64,000 nucleotides of DNA, from assembly GCA_965221145.1 (NCBI GenBank), contig OZ244877.1, positions 1,054,001-1,118,000 of the forward strand. The letters run 5' to 3'. Positions within the stretch are counted from its first letter, which is position 1, and every line of letters begins with the position of its first letter. A program made the position numbers and the translations under genes. The DNA is from Bin5 sp965221145. GTDB taxonomy: Bacteria > Chloroflexota > Anaerolineae > Caldilineales > Caldilineaceae. The notes under the pieces were generated by a model. The model saw nothing but the letters and a program-made list of their open reading frames with translations, ran no database searches and was not told where the DNA came from. Shown here in pieces: positions 25,288 through 33,421 of the stretch.

Positions 25288-26223
25288 TTACACGAGTACT
25301 TGCAGTCGACTCGGCTGGACTGTAACAGACAGTTTCTCGATCCCACGCGATAGAATCTCGCCATCGGTATGCACGGGAACGGGCTGCTCGGCCGCGATGC
25401 AAGCGGAGCGCAGTCGGCTGAAATGCACGGTTTTCTGACCGTATAGCCCAGTCCTGGTCATTGCCTTGGGCAAGAGATTCAGAATGCCAAGCTGTGAGAG
25501 CGCATCGGCAAAGGCCAGATCGAGCAGCCCGTCGTCCATCACCGCGTCCGGCGTGAGATAGAAGGCTCCCCCTGTGCGGCACGTATTGCCGATGCTGATC
25601 AGCAACATTGGCTTAGCGACTTCGTGGGTTTTGCCGTCGCCGTCGGTCCATCCGATCTCGAAACGGGGCTGGTCATAGGCTCGCAGGGCGCGCAGCGCCG
25701 CCCACAGATAGATGGCGAAACCGCGAAGCCGCTTGATTTTGCGGCTTTCAACCGTTACCTGCGCCTCAAAACCTATACCAAGATTGTTGTCGAAATAGCG
25801 CCTCAAGGAGTTTCTGCCGTCGAACGCTTCGACCAGCCCCAGATCGACGCGGCGGGTGTTGCCCTGGCGGATGGCATGAACGGCCGCATCAAACTCTCGG
25901 GCTGCGCCGATCACATCGGCAAAGTCGTTGCCGCTTCCCACCGGCAGAACGGCCAGTCCCCGCACCGTCTCGTCCTCCGGCGTCGTCAGGGCCAGGCCAT
26001 TGACCACTTCATGGATGGTTCCGTCGCCGCCGGCCGCGGCGATGATCTCGTAACCGTCCAGTCGGGCGCGCCGCGCCAGAGACGTAGCATCCCCCGGCGC
26101 TTTGGTCTCCGTCAAATCGAAGGGAACATTGCCGCGGCGGAAGGCCGCCTGAATCGCGGCGGACGCGCGCCCGCCGCGCCCACGTCCCGCGTAAGAGTTG
26201 AGGATGATCTTAACCGTTTCCAT
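25288..26223 (-). CDS. Diacylglycerol/lipid kinase family protein (YegS/DgkB type)
   Basis: 311 residues; GGAG five bases before the ATG. The nucleotide motif AAGGDGTIHEVVNGL is at 63-77, with LPVGSGNDFA and NNLGIGFEAQV further on, all typical of the DAGK catalytic fold. The protein phosphorylates a lipid such as diacylglycerol at the membrane, using ATP. C-terminal VHTDGEILSRG matches the family. It stands alone on the minus strand downstream of the GH13 gene. Confidence 0.94.
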   Translation of the reverse strand: METVKIILNSYAGRGRGGRASAAIQAAFRRGNVPFDLTETKAPGDATSLARRARLDGYEIIAAAGGDGTIHEVVNGLALTTPEDETVRGLAVLPVGSGNDFADVIGAAREFDAAVHAIRQGNTRRVDLGLVEAFDGRNSLRRYFDNNLGIGFEAQVTVESRKIKRLRGFAIYLWAALRALRAYDQPRFEIGWTDGDGKTHEVAKPMLLISIGNTCRTGGAFYLTPDAVMDDGLLDLAFADALSQLGILNLLPKAMTRTGLYGQKTVHFSRLRSACIAAEQPVPVHTDGEILSRGIEKLSVTVQPSRLQVLV

Positions 26224-26259
26224 TGCGTCTCCACGGCCTTTTCAAACAGGGGCGCACTC

Positions 26260-27831
26260 TCAGGAACTTGACCCATCCAGAATCAACGCCTGTCTGGGAG
26301 GAATCTTCAGGTCCCACAGCGTTCCGTTGTGGGCGCTATGTATCTGACCGGACGCCTCCGGGGGCCAGATGACGCGAAACGATGGTTGGGATGAAGGAGA
26401 ACCTGCGGCGTTGTCATCCGTGTCGTTGCCGTCCCCTCCATCGCCGGTCATTTGGGCGCCCGTCCCCAGAGGAACGGCCAGCCGCGCCGTAGATTCTGCA
26501 CGGTTGAACAGCACGAGCAGGCGGTCTTCGTCCGACTTGGCGCTGTCTGGGCGTTGGCCAGCGCAGAGAGAGCGGCTGAATCCGAATATATCGCCGGCGG
26601 CAACGAGTGTTGTGTAAGCGCCGGTGCGCAGGGCCGGGCGTCTGTGCCGGAGTTTGACGGCCTGTCGATAAAAGTCGAACAGTTCGCCATCCCAAAGCCG
26701 TTCATTCCCCCACGGAAACGCGCCGCGACAGCCGGGATCGGGGCCGCCGCTCATACCGATCTCCTCGCCGTAATAGATACACGGCGCGCCCGGCAGCGTC
26801 ATCTGCAGCAGCGTGCACAGGCGCACGCCGCTTGCGTCGCCGTTCAAGGTCCACAGGCTGCGCGCGGTATCGTGGCTGGTCAGCAGGTTGAGTTGGGCGG
26901 TCACCACCTGCCAATCGTGGCGTTCCAGCATCCTCTCAACGGTCGCGGCGAAGGCCGCGGTGTCCAGTTTTTCGATGGCAAAGCCGCCGGGCCGATAGTC
27001 GCGGCGCAGCGTCTGCGCGCCGAAGTAGCCGTAGGCCGCGCGGCTGAAGACGTAGTTCATCACCGCGTCAAAGCGATCCCCGCGCAACCACTCCTCCGCC
27101 TCATGCCAGATCTCCCCCACCGTGTAGGCGTCGGGATTGGTCTCCTTGACCACCTGACGGAACTCCTGCCAGAAAAGCGGATCGTTGATTTCTTCCGGCA
27201 CGTCCAGCCGCCAGCCGTCCGCTCCGAACGCGATCCAGTGGCGGGCGACCTCCAGCAGATGTTTACGCACACCGGCGTTGCTGACGTTCAGTTTCGGCAG
27301 CGCGGGATTCTCCCACCAGGCTGCATAATTGTGGGGCTTCTCCTCGCTGTACTGGTACGGGCGCAACGGCCAATCCCGCACGCGGAACCAGTCCACATAC
27401 GGCGAACTCCTGCCCGTTTCCAGGATGTGATGGAATGCCCAGAAGCCGCGTCCGGTATGATTGAAGACCCCGTCGATCACAACGCGCATCGCCCGCGCAT
27501 GGGCTTCGTCCAGCAGCTCGCGAAATGCGGCCTCCCCACCGAGGAGCGGATCCACCTGCATATAGTCGAAGGTGTGGTAACGGTGGTTAGACGCCGAACT
27601 GAAGATCGGATTCAGATAGAGGGCGCTGACACCCAGTTCCGCCAAATAGTCCAGCCGGTCAACGATGCCCAGCAGATCGCCGCCCTGGAAGCCTCGCTCC
27701 GTTGGCCGCGCGCCCCAAGGCTGGAAACGGATCCCCGGTGGGTGCTGCAATCGGGGGCTGCGGCAGAAGCGATCCGGGAAAATTTGATAAAAGACTGCGT
27801 GCTTCACCCAATCCGGTGTCGTAACGCCCAT
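26260..27831 (-). CDS. GH13 alpha-glucosidase / neopullulanase-like enzyme
   Basis: 523 residues from ATG 27831, where AGGA lies six bases upstream; the frame is open to 27930 but that stretch holds a repeat hairpin (27883-27914). GH13 blocks are DGVFNHTG (110-117), GADGWRLDVP with nucleophile D200, VGEIWHE with acid E230, and LLTSHD with H310/D311. There is no signal peptide, so it acts inside the cell on maltodextrins or cyclomaltodextrins. A C-terminal beta domain holds an unusual Gly/Asp-rich insert (TGDGGDGNDTDDNAAG). Confidence 0.93.
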   Translation of the reverse strand: MGVTTPDWVKHAVFYQIFPDRFCRSPRLQHPPGIRFQPWGARPTERGFQGGDLLGIVDRLDYLAELGVSALYLNPIFSSASNHRYHTFDYMQVDPLLGGEAAFRELLDEAHARAMRVVIDGVFNHTGRGFWAFHHILETGRSSPYVDWFRVRDWPLRPYQYSEEKPHNYAAWWENPALPKLNVSNAGVRKHLLEVARHWIAFGADGWRLDVPEEINDPLFWQEFRQVVKETNPDAYTVGEIWHEAEEWLRGDRFDAVMNYVFSRAAYGYFGAQTLRRDYRPGGFAIEKLDTAAFAATVERMLERHDWQVVTAQLNLLTSHDTARSLWTLNGDASGVRLCTLLQMTLPGAPCIYYGEEIGMSGGPDPGCRGAFPWGNERLWDGELFDFYRQAVKLRHRRPALRTGAYTTLVAAGDIFGFSRSLCAGQRPDSAKSDEDRLLVLFNRAESTARLAVPLGTGAQMTGDGGDGNDTDDNAAGSPSSQPSFRVIWPPEASGQIHSAHNGTLWDLKIPPRQALILDGSSS

Positions 27832-27882
27832 TGCCATTCCTGGGAACTTATTCGCCTGCAAGCCCTCCTGCACAGCGACATA

Positions 27883-27914
27883 CGAGGAGTGAGACTTCCA
27901 CTGTCTCATCCTCG
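27883..27914. repeat. CGAGGAGTGAGAC hairpin (A family)
   Basis: CGAGGAGTGAGAC (27883-27895) pairs with GTCTCATCCTCG (27903-27914) with a single bulged base, 12 pairs. It lies just upstream of the GH13 start. Confidence 0.7.
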
Positions 27915-27944
27915 ATTGTTGCATACGCACTGGTCGTTGTCAAA

Positions 27945-27998
27945 GCATTCCCATAGTCGAGGGTATCTCAGATTTTTGCATGATTGCTCTGGGAATGC
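27945..27998. repeat. GCATTCCCA inverted repeat
   Basis: GCATTCCCA (27945-27953) and TGGGAATGC (27990-27998) are perfect 9-bp arms over a 36-base loop containing CAGATTTTTGC. No gene lies here. It may be the edge of another repeat unit or a weak terminator. Confidence 0.45.
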
Positions 27999-28045
27999 GG
28001 GAGGCTTGCTGACGTTAGGAACGGAGGAGGTGGGGAGGGCCAGTC

Positions 28046-28102
28046 TTGAAGATTTTTTGCAATGGCGTTGGACGAAAGACAGTTCCGCCAAGAAATCTTC
28101 AA
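28046..28102 (+). repeat. 57-bp hairpin element (E family), copy 2
   Basis: TTGAAGATTTTTTG (28046-28059) pairs with CAAGAAATCTTCAA (28089-28102), 13 of 14. The loop contains TGGCGTTGG and GAAAG and ends in CCGC, as in the copy at 13258-13317 read in reverse. Arms differ between copies (AAGG against AAGA) but stay paired. Confidence 0.75.
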
Positions 28103-28171
28103 AATGCCAACCGGGATTTCTTGCCGCGCCTCTGCCGGAGCGGGCTTTCCTGCACTGATAGAAGAGGTATG

Positions 28172-28206
28172 TTGAATGCGCTACCGCTTCTCTATAGGAG
28201 CGCGAT
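28172..28206 (+). repeat. ATGCGC hairpin repeat (D family), divergent copy
   Basis: TTGAATGCGC opens the element. GCGCT (28178-28182) pairs with AGCGC (28199-28203), extended by CC and GG. Its 28-base core agrees with that at 13431 at 22 positions. It directly abuts the second composite repeat. Confidence 0.5.
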
Positions 28207-28212
28207 TACTAT

Positions 28213-28531
28213 ACATTCAGGAAAAAATGTCCGCTTTGTCCGCTTTTACCCCCCCCCCCCCCGATTACTATACGAAGGGGAACGTCTTGTTTGCGGTTGC
28301 GGAGGCCGCCGCTGCCGGCAGGCGGCCAGGGAATGCAGCGGAGTCCGGCTCGGCCGGATGCCTGCACGACTGACATTATACCACACTCTTGTACTGGTGT
28401 GCGGCCGGGCCTCTCACAGGGTGCAGTTCAAAATGGGGGCGGGTTTGGGGCGTGTCTCTGGCCAGCGACACGGGCTGCGGGCGAGACGCCCGCGTTCCCA
28501 GGGGGATGTCCCCAAATCTGGGATGCACCCT
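28213..28531. repeat. Composite intergenic repeat, copy 2 (with C14 tract)
   Basis: The same ordered blocks as at 12981-13351: AAAATGTCCGCTTTGTCCGC (28224-28243), a run of 14 C (28249-28262), ACTATACGAA, GGCAGGCGGCCAGGG (28317-28331), ATTATACCACACT (28375-28387), GCGGGCGAGAC, CCCAGGGGGAT and GGGATGCACCC (28520-28530). The E hairpin is absent between GCGGGCGAGAC and CCCAGGGGGAT. ATCTGGGAT (28516-28524) pairs with ATCCCAGAT (28546-28554) at its end. Confidence 0.8.
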
Positions 28532-28691
28532 CTCACAGGGCGTATATCCCAGATCACTGGGGAGATTTGCCTGACCATTGGCGGCTTCGACCAGGTCGAT
28601 GGGTTTTGCCTCACATGACGGACAATCAATTGGCATGCACCCACAATAATCCTGGATACACCCTGACACACAATACATTGGGATGCACACC
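28520..28691. repeat. Cluster of GGATGCACCC-like decamers
   Basis: GGATGCACCC (28521-28530), GCATGCACCC (28633-28642), GGATACACCC (28654-28663) and GGATGCACACC (28681-28691) lie in the same orientation. Related decamers bound copy 1 of the composite repeat. The spacer 28692-28847 shows no further structure. Confidence 0.5.
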
Positions 28692-28847
28692 TAGAAGCCA
28701 GAGATGCGCATGGCCCATCTGTTAGCGTGCAGTCCTGGCCTGTGTGATAATCCCTGTTGCTACGCATTCTCTTTCTGTCATCCACGGGTCGGGTTTTCAG
28801 CGACCAGGAGGCCTTCTCGTTTTCTCTTGCGAAGCAGGCAATACGCA

Positions 28848-30173
28848 ATGTCCGGCCCGCATCCTATGTACCTGCGCTTTACACGCTTCCTCCTGCCCCT
28901 GATCTTTACAATTCTCATCATTGAATTCGGCGCGCAGATTATCAATGCCGGCATGGCGCGGATGCCCGACGCCACGCGCGTGCTGGCCGCCTTTGGTCTG
29001 GCGTGGGGGCTGGTGACGGCGCTGTCCAGCCCGCTGGCGCAGGTTCGTTATGCCGGGCTGGTGCTGATGGAAGATAAGCGGGATTTCTGGCGGGGCTTGC
29101 ACTATGTCGGCGCCCTGGCTGTGTTGATGATGGCCGTGCAGTGGCTGCTCGGCGGAACGTCACTCAGCCGCCACCTGCTGGAGGGTCTGCACAAGATCGA
29201 CGGCGACACAGGCCAACTCGTGCGCGCCATGATGGTGTGGCTACTGCCGATGCCCATGCTGCGGGGCGTCACACAACTCGGTATCGGCGTGCTGACGCGC
29301 GGCAAACGCACCGGTCATGTCAGCATTGCCACTGCTCTGAGCGTTGCCGCGGGCTTCGCGACCGTCGTCGTTCTGCTCCAGGTCGAAGCAGTCCGCGCGC
29401 ATCCAATCTGGCTGCCAATCCTGGTACTTTATGCCGCAATGCTGACCGAATGCGCCGCAGTCCTCTGGTATCTGTCACGCTATTACGCCAGCGGCTTGCC
29501 GGATCAACTGGATCGTGCGCCGATCTCCTACATGGCGATCCTGCGCTTCACGTGGCCGCTGGCGCTGATGAACTTTATGCAGGAGTTCAGCCGACCGCTC
29601 ATCAACCTGTTCGTCGTGCGCGGCGTCGATGGCGCGGAAGCCATGGCCGTGCTGACCGTCGCCTACACGCTCGGACAGTGGCCCTACCGCTGGCTGAACG
29701 AACTGCGCGCGCTCATGCCGCCTTTCTATGCTGAGGTGCGCTCCTATCGCCCCTTTCTGCGCTACGCCTATTGGTGCGGGTTCGTCGCCATCGTCATCTG
29801 CGTCCTGCTCTTCTGGACGCCGCTGCGAACGGTGTTGTTGGAGCAGGTGATCGGCCTGTCGCCAGTGTTGGCCGAACTCAGCCGCGCGCCCCTGCAAATC
29901 TACTCAATCTTCCCGTTCGTGGTGGTACACCGCGCCTATTTCCACAGCATCGCCTTTATGGAGCGGCGCACGCTGCCGATGGCTGTCACCGCGCCGATGC
30001 GCGTCGGCGCCATTTTCGTTGCCCTGCTGATCCTGCCGCTGTTTGGCGTGCAGGGCGCGGCCCGCGGTGTGGCGGCTCTGCTGGCCGGTTTCAGCGCCGA
30101 GACCGTGACAATCTGGTGGCTCCTCCTGGGCAAAGAACAGTTGCGCATCTGGCGAACGCGTCTGGCCGTGTGA
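28848..30173 (+). CDS. Multi-pass membrane protein, MATE/MOP flippase-like
   Basis: 441 residues from ATG 28848; a second ATG is at 28866 and sequence upstream is non-coding spacer. About twelve hydrophobic helices are evident, beginning FLLPLIFTILIIEFGAQIINAGMARM. Two related halves (ALMNFMQEFSRPLINLFVVRG resembles the first helix pair) suggest a MOP/MATE-type fold, close to the ANK/progressive-ankylosis-like branch. Such proteins export ions, small acids or lipid-linked sugars, but no substrate can be assigned. The gene stands alone between the spacer and a converging dehydratase. Confidence 0.75.
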   Translation: MSGPHPMYLRFTRFLLPLIFTILIIEFGAQIINAGMARMPDATRVLAAFGLAWGLVTALSSPLAQVRYAGLVLMEDKRDFWRGLHYVGALAVLMMAVQWLLGGTSLSRHLLEGLHKIDGDTGQLVRAMMVWLLPMPMLRGVTQLGIGVLTRGKRTGHVSIATALSVAAGFATVVVLLQVEAVRAHPIWLPILVLYAAMLTECAAVLWYLSRYYASGLPDQLDRAPISYMAILRFTWPLALMNFMQEFSRPLINLFVVRGVDGAEAMAVLTVAYTLGQWPYRWLNELRALMPPFYAEVRSYRPFLRYAYWCGFVAIVICVLLFWTPLRTVLLEQVIGLSPVLAELSRAPLQIYSIFPFVVVHRAYFHSIAFMERRTLPMAVTAPMRVGAIFVALLILPLFGVQGAARGVAALLAGFSAETVTIWWLLLGKEQLRIWRTRLAV

Positions 30174-30239
30174 AAGGATGCCCTCCAGCCCACACATTGC
30201 GCACTACGCAATGCGTAAGTCCTGTCCACACCGTGTCCC

Positions 30240-31352
30240 TTATGTATAACGCGCCACCGCGTCCATATCCAACTCGATCCCCAGCCCCGGCCCATCGGGA
30301 ATCGTCAGCATCCCATCGGCGTCCAGTTGCCAGCCGCCGACCACGATTTCGTCGATGTAAGGTGCGCCGGTCTTGTACTCCACCAGGTCCGTATCGGCGA
30401 GGGCCGAGGCCAGTTGCAGATCGGCTGCCAGCCCCAGAGCCGTGTTCCAGCCGTGCGGAATCAGGCGCACGCCATTCTCCTGCGCCATCCAGCCGATGCG
30501 TCGCTCCTCGCTGATGCCGCCCACCTTGGCGACATCCGGCTGCACAATATCGAATGCACCCCGCTGCAAGAAGGGCAGGAACGACTGGCGCCGGGTCAGC
30601 ACCTCGCCGCCGGTGATAGGGATGGTCGTGTTGCGGCGCAGATGGATGAAGTCCTCCAGATCATCCGGGCGCAGTGGCTCTTCGAACCAGTCCACGCCGT
30701 AATCGGCCAGCATCTGCGCGCAACGCAGCGCCCACGTATAGCGGCCCTGCCAGTGCGCATCGCTGCCGCCGGCGTCTACCATCAACTGGTTGTCGTCGCC
30801 CACGACCTCCCGCGCCGTCGCCACGATCTCCTCATCCAGCCTGTCGCTCACGCGGCCAAAGGGGCCCCACCCCATCTTGAAGGCGCGGAAGCCCTGCTCC
30901 TTCCAGCGTTGCAGTTCGTCCCGCAGCGGGTCAGGGTCGTCCATCAGCAGAGAGGCGTAAGGCCGTACCCGCTCACGGTAGCGCCCGCCCAAGAGCCGAC
31001 CGACCGGCTGCCCGGTTACTTTGCCAAGAATGTCCCACAGGGCGATGTCGATGCCGCTGATGGTGTGGGTGACGCTGCCGCCGCGTCCCAGCCAGAATGT
31101 GTTCTGGTGCAGACGCTCGCTCACCCGCTCCGGCTCGATGGCGGACTGGCCGATCAGCAGCGGACGCAGCACCTCCAGCGCGGCCAACACAAGCCCATCG
31201 TTGGTGAAGACGGAGCCGCAACCGCTGACGCCCTCGTCCGTCTCGACGAATACCAGCGTGTGGATGCAGTCCTCCTCCTTCAACTCCTCGCTCCAACCGC
31301 CCTCCGGCGTCGCGCCGCGCAGGCCGACCGCGCTGATCTCCTGAATCTTCAT
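30240..31352 (-). CDS. Mandelate racemase/muconate lactonizing enzyme family dehydratase
   Basis: 370 residues; AAGGAG five bases before the ATG. Enolase-superfamily catalytic residues are visible: K159 in FKMGWG, metal ligands D193 in MVDAGGSD, E224/E225 in WFEEPL and E250 in GGEVLT, and H300 in LIPHGWNTA. The family abstracts a proton beside a carboxylate, as in sugar-acid dehydratases. Its start overlaps the stop of the DUF1907 gene (ATGA), so the two are translationally coupled. The likely job is breakdown of an acid sugar. Confidence 0.94.
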   Translation of the reverse strand: MKIQEISAVGLRGATPEGGWSEELKEEDCIHTLVFVETDEGVSGCGSVFTNDGLVLAALEVLRPLLIGQSAIEPERVSERLHQNTFWLGRGGSVTHTISGIDIALWDILGKVTGQPVGRLLGGRYRERVRPYASLLMDDPDPLRDELQRWKEQGFRAFKMGWGPFGRVSDRLDEEIVATAREVVGDDNQLMVDAGGSDAHWQGRYTWALRCAQMLADYGVDWFEEPLRPDDLEDFIHLRRNTTIPITGGEVLTRRQSFLPFLQRGAFDIVQPDVAKVGGISEERRIGWMAQENGVRLIPHGWNTALGLAADLQLASALADTDLVEYKTGAPYIDEIVVGGWQLDADGMLTIPDGPGLGIELDMDAVARYT

Positions 31353-32362
31353 CTCGGCTCCTTGTTCGTCTGTGACAGTTGCCTTGCGCCTCTTTCGAGT
31401 TCTGCATATATGTCGCCGATGCGCACCAGTTCAGCCGCCGTGTTGAAGTAGCCTGTGTAGCGAATCGTGTCCGGGCTTACGTCATAGTGGTAATGCCCCG
31501 CCTGGTTATGGCCGCCCAGATTGAAGAAGTGGGTATGCTCGCCGGATTCGCGCAGGTGCAGCCGCCCGCCGGTGGGGTCGCCGGTCCAGAAGACGGCCAG
31601 GCAGAGCAGGTCCGGCCCCATGTGTTCATAGAACTGGAGAAAGTCGGCGGTCACCTTTTCGGACTGCGTGTCGTAATAACGGTGGGCGATGCACTCGTAA
31701 TCCGGCATGATATGGGAGCGGATCTGGCCCGCTTCGACGACAAAGACACCGCCCATGCCCACCTGCTTGCTGTGGGGCGGCGTACACCCTGCGCCGATCT
31801 CCGAATGCGCTTGCAGGCTCTTGCGCAGCGCCTGGGTGAAGGAGCCTTCGCTTCCGATCCGCTTTTCCACACTTACTTTGAGCGCCGCGCCCGGCCGCCC
31901 CTCCGACAGGAAGAGATTGGAGAGGCCGCTATGGCGCGTCGACCTATACGGTTCGACGATGCATTCCTGTTGCCGGCCCACCCGCGCCACTCTGGAGCGG
32001 TTGACGCCACCTGCCTGCAACGTCGCTATCATCTCGCCGCAATGTCCATCCAATGCGCCAGGGTAGGCCATGCCCGCGCCGAGAATGCTCCCCTCCGGCT
32101 GCCCGCAGTCGTGTGCCATCTGCGCCATATCGAAGGTAACGTGCCGATAGCTGGGATTGTGCGCGTAGGGTTCGCCGCCCACCTCCAGCAGGACGGTGGA
32201 GCCGCCGAGGCCGGCGGTGGCGCAGCCCAGCGTCCGCAGGTCGGGGCAATCGGTCACCTCGACTTCGACGTGGGCGTAGTTGGCCTGCAATCCATCGCGT
32301 ACAACCGGCGCCAACTCCTCCAGCTCCGGTGTCAACAGTTCCACCCGTTTCATCTCTTCCAT
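31349..32362 (-). CDS. DUF1907 (C11orf54-like) zinc ester hydrolase
   Basis: 337 residues from ATG 32362 (GGAGA upstream); an internal ATG at 32353 is possible. The metal motif is spread over HLHLRESGEHTHFF and GHNQAGHYHYD near residues 270-300, as in the human C11orf54 protein. Other conserved patches are PDLRTLGCATAGLGG and MPDYECIAHRYYDT. C11orf54-like proteins hydrolyse esters in vitro; the natural substrate is unknown. The coupled dehydratase suggests it opens or de-esterifies a sugar lactone before dehydration; this is inference. Confidence 0.85.
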   Translation of the reverse strand: MEEMKRVELLTPELEELAPVVRDGLQANYAHVEVEVTDCPDLRTLGCATAGLGGSTVLLEVGGEPYAHNPSYRHVTFDMAQMAHDCGQPEGSILGAGMAYPGALDGHCGEMIATLQAGGVNRSRVARVGRQQECIVEPYRSTRHSGLSNLFLSEGRPGAALKVSVEKRIGSEGSFTQALRKSLQAHSEIGAGCTPPHSKQVGMGGVFVVEAGQIRSHIMPDYECIAHRYYDTQSEKVTADFLQFYEHMGPDLLCLAVFWTGDPTGGRLHLRESGEHTHFFNLGGHNQAGHYHYDVSPDTIRYTGYFNTAAELVRIGDIYAELERGARQLSQTNKEPR

Positions 32363-32384
32363 TCCCGTTCTCCAATTTTCAGCT

Positions 32385-33353
32385 TCAATCTGTGTGTGCA
32401 ATCAACTGTTCCGCCAACTCCAGGGCATCTGCCGGCCAGAAACATTCCGGCCGCGGCTTATGCACGTTCGCAGCGCCCGCCTGTGGACGGCAGTTGCGTA
32501 TCGTCTCGACCCACCGACCGGGGATCGCCTCCCGTCCATGCACAGCGCCCAACAGCGCCCCGCATATCGCCGCGTTCGTGTCGGTGTCGCCCCCGCGCAT
32601 AATCGTGTCCACCACGCCCTCTTCGACATCGCTGGCATTGAGGAGTTGCCACAGCGCATTGGGAAAGGCGATCAGCACCCATCCCTGAAAACGAACAAAA
32701 TCGTCCGGCGGCGAATCGGCCGCCCTGGCAATCGTCTCTTTCAGGCGCGTGTGCGCGTCCATCTCGTCCGCCCACACGACGACCTGCTCATAGAGTTTAC
32801 TGGCGCTGCATCCCGTGCGCACAGCGTGGGCAATCGCCATGGCGAACAGCGCGTTGGCCTGCTGGCAGACCGGATGGATGTGGGTAATCGCCGCGTCCTG
32901 CCGCGCCCATTCCGCCACCTGCTCCAACTCGTAGTTGACCCCGAAAATACCCAACGGGCTGATCCGCATCATCGCGCCGTTGGCCTGGCTATCGGGACTG
33001 TGCCAGCCGGTCAAGCCGCTGGAGATAGTCGTACCGCAATCGAAAGGATCTGAGTTCAGCCAGAAGATGTAGGCTTTCTTCACTTCTGCCGCGTCGAACC
33101 TTCCGTTTGCAACCAGAGTTCGCGCCAACAGTAGCGCCATCTCGGAATCGTCCGTCGGCTGTCCCGCGATCGTGCCCCACGTGCCTCCGTCGGCCATGTC
33201 GCGGACGCCGTTGGGGTAACGCCGCCGAATCTCTTCCGGTCGCTTGAACTCCACAAGGCTGCCGAGAGAGTCCCCGATCAACTGACCGAGAAGGCAACCC
33301 TGCGCTCGCGAAAGCAGGGCAGAATCAGCAGAATTCCCGTTGACTGGCATCAT
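32385..33353 (-). CDS. ADP-ribosylglycohydrolase family protein
   Basis: 322 residues from ATG 33353; GGAGG lies just upstream. The two magnesium-site motifs of the ARH fold are GQPTDDSEMAL (T67, D68, D69) and GGDTDTNAAICGALLGA near 260. The usual reaction is removal of ADP-ribose from proteins or small molecules; bacterial members in sugar operons may act on other ribosides. It lies 22 bp before the DUF1907 gene on the same strand, so ARH, DUF1907 and the dehydratase form one operon with GT39 upstream. Confidence 0.93.
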   Translation of the reverse strand: MMPVNGNSADSALLSRAQGCLLGQLIGDSLGSLVEFKRPEEIRRRYPNGVRDMADGGTWGTIAGQPTDDSEMALLLARTLVANGRFDAAEVKKAYIFWLNSDPFDCGTTISSGLTGWHSPDSQANGAMMRISPLGIFGVNYELEQVAEWARQDAAITHIHPVCQQANALFAMAIAHAVRTGCSASKLYEQVVVWADEMDAHTRLKETIARAADSPPDDFVRFQGWVLIAFPNALWQLLNASDVEEGVVDTIMRGGDTDTNAAICGALLGAVHGREAIPGRWVETIRNCRPQAGAANVHKPRPECFWPADALELAEQLIAHTD

Positions 33354-33373
33354 GTCTCGCCTCCTGACCTTGC

Positions 33374-33402
33374 GCGCCTCTTTGGAGCAGAGGCGCATTG
33401 AA
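33374..33402 (-). repeat. ATGCGC hairpin repeat (D family) before the ADP-ribosylglycohydrolase gene
   Basis: GCGCCTCT (33374-33381) and AGAGGCGC (33389-33396) form a perfect 8-bp stem with a 7-base loop. On the minus strand TTCAATG precedes it. This is the clearest copy of the family. It lies between two minus-strand genes, 20-50 bases before the start at 33353. Confidence 0.75.
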
Positions 33403-33421
33403 CCACTTTCTACCCGCTCCG

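Noticed and set aside
24183..25364. 393-codon frame overlapping the membrane protein gene on the same strand
   Set aside because: Composition is Arg/Gly/Ala/Ser-rich without hydrophobic helices or motifs, whereas the overlapping frame 24224-25141 has a coherent membrane-helix pattern and a better start.
26452..28158. Long open frame on the plus strand opposite the GH13 gene
   Set aside because: It runs antisense to a well-motifed enzyme, has Arg/Pro/Gln-rich composition typical of antisense frames in GC-rich DNA, and no family pattern. Similar antisense frames opposite lgt (17165-18109), der/cdaR (19446-21113) and PhyH (36218-37168) were rejected for the same reason.
27832..28847. CRISPR array or tRNA cluster in the repeat-rich spacers
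   Set aside because: Repeats are unequal, unevenly spaced and hairpin-like with no regular spacers; no tRNA T-arm or acceptor pairing was found.
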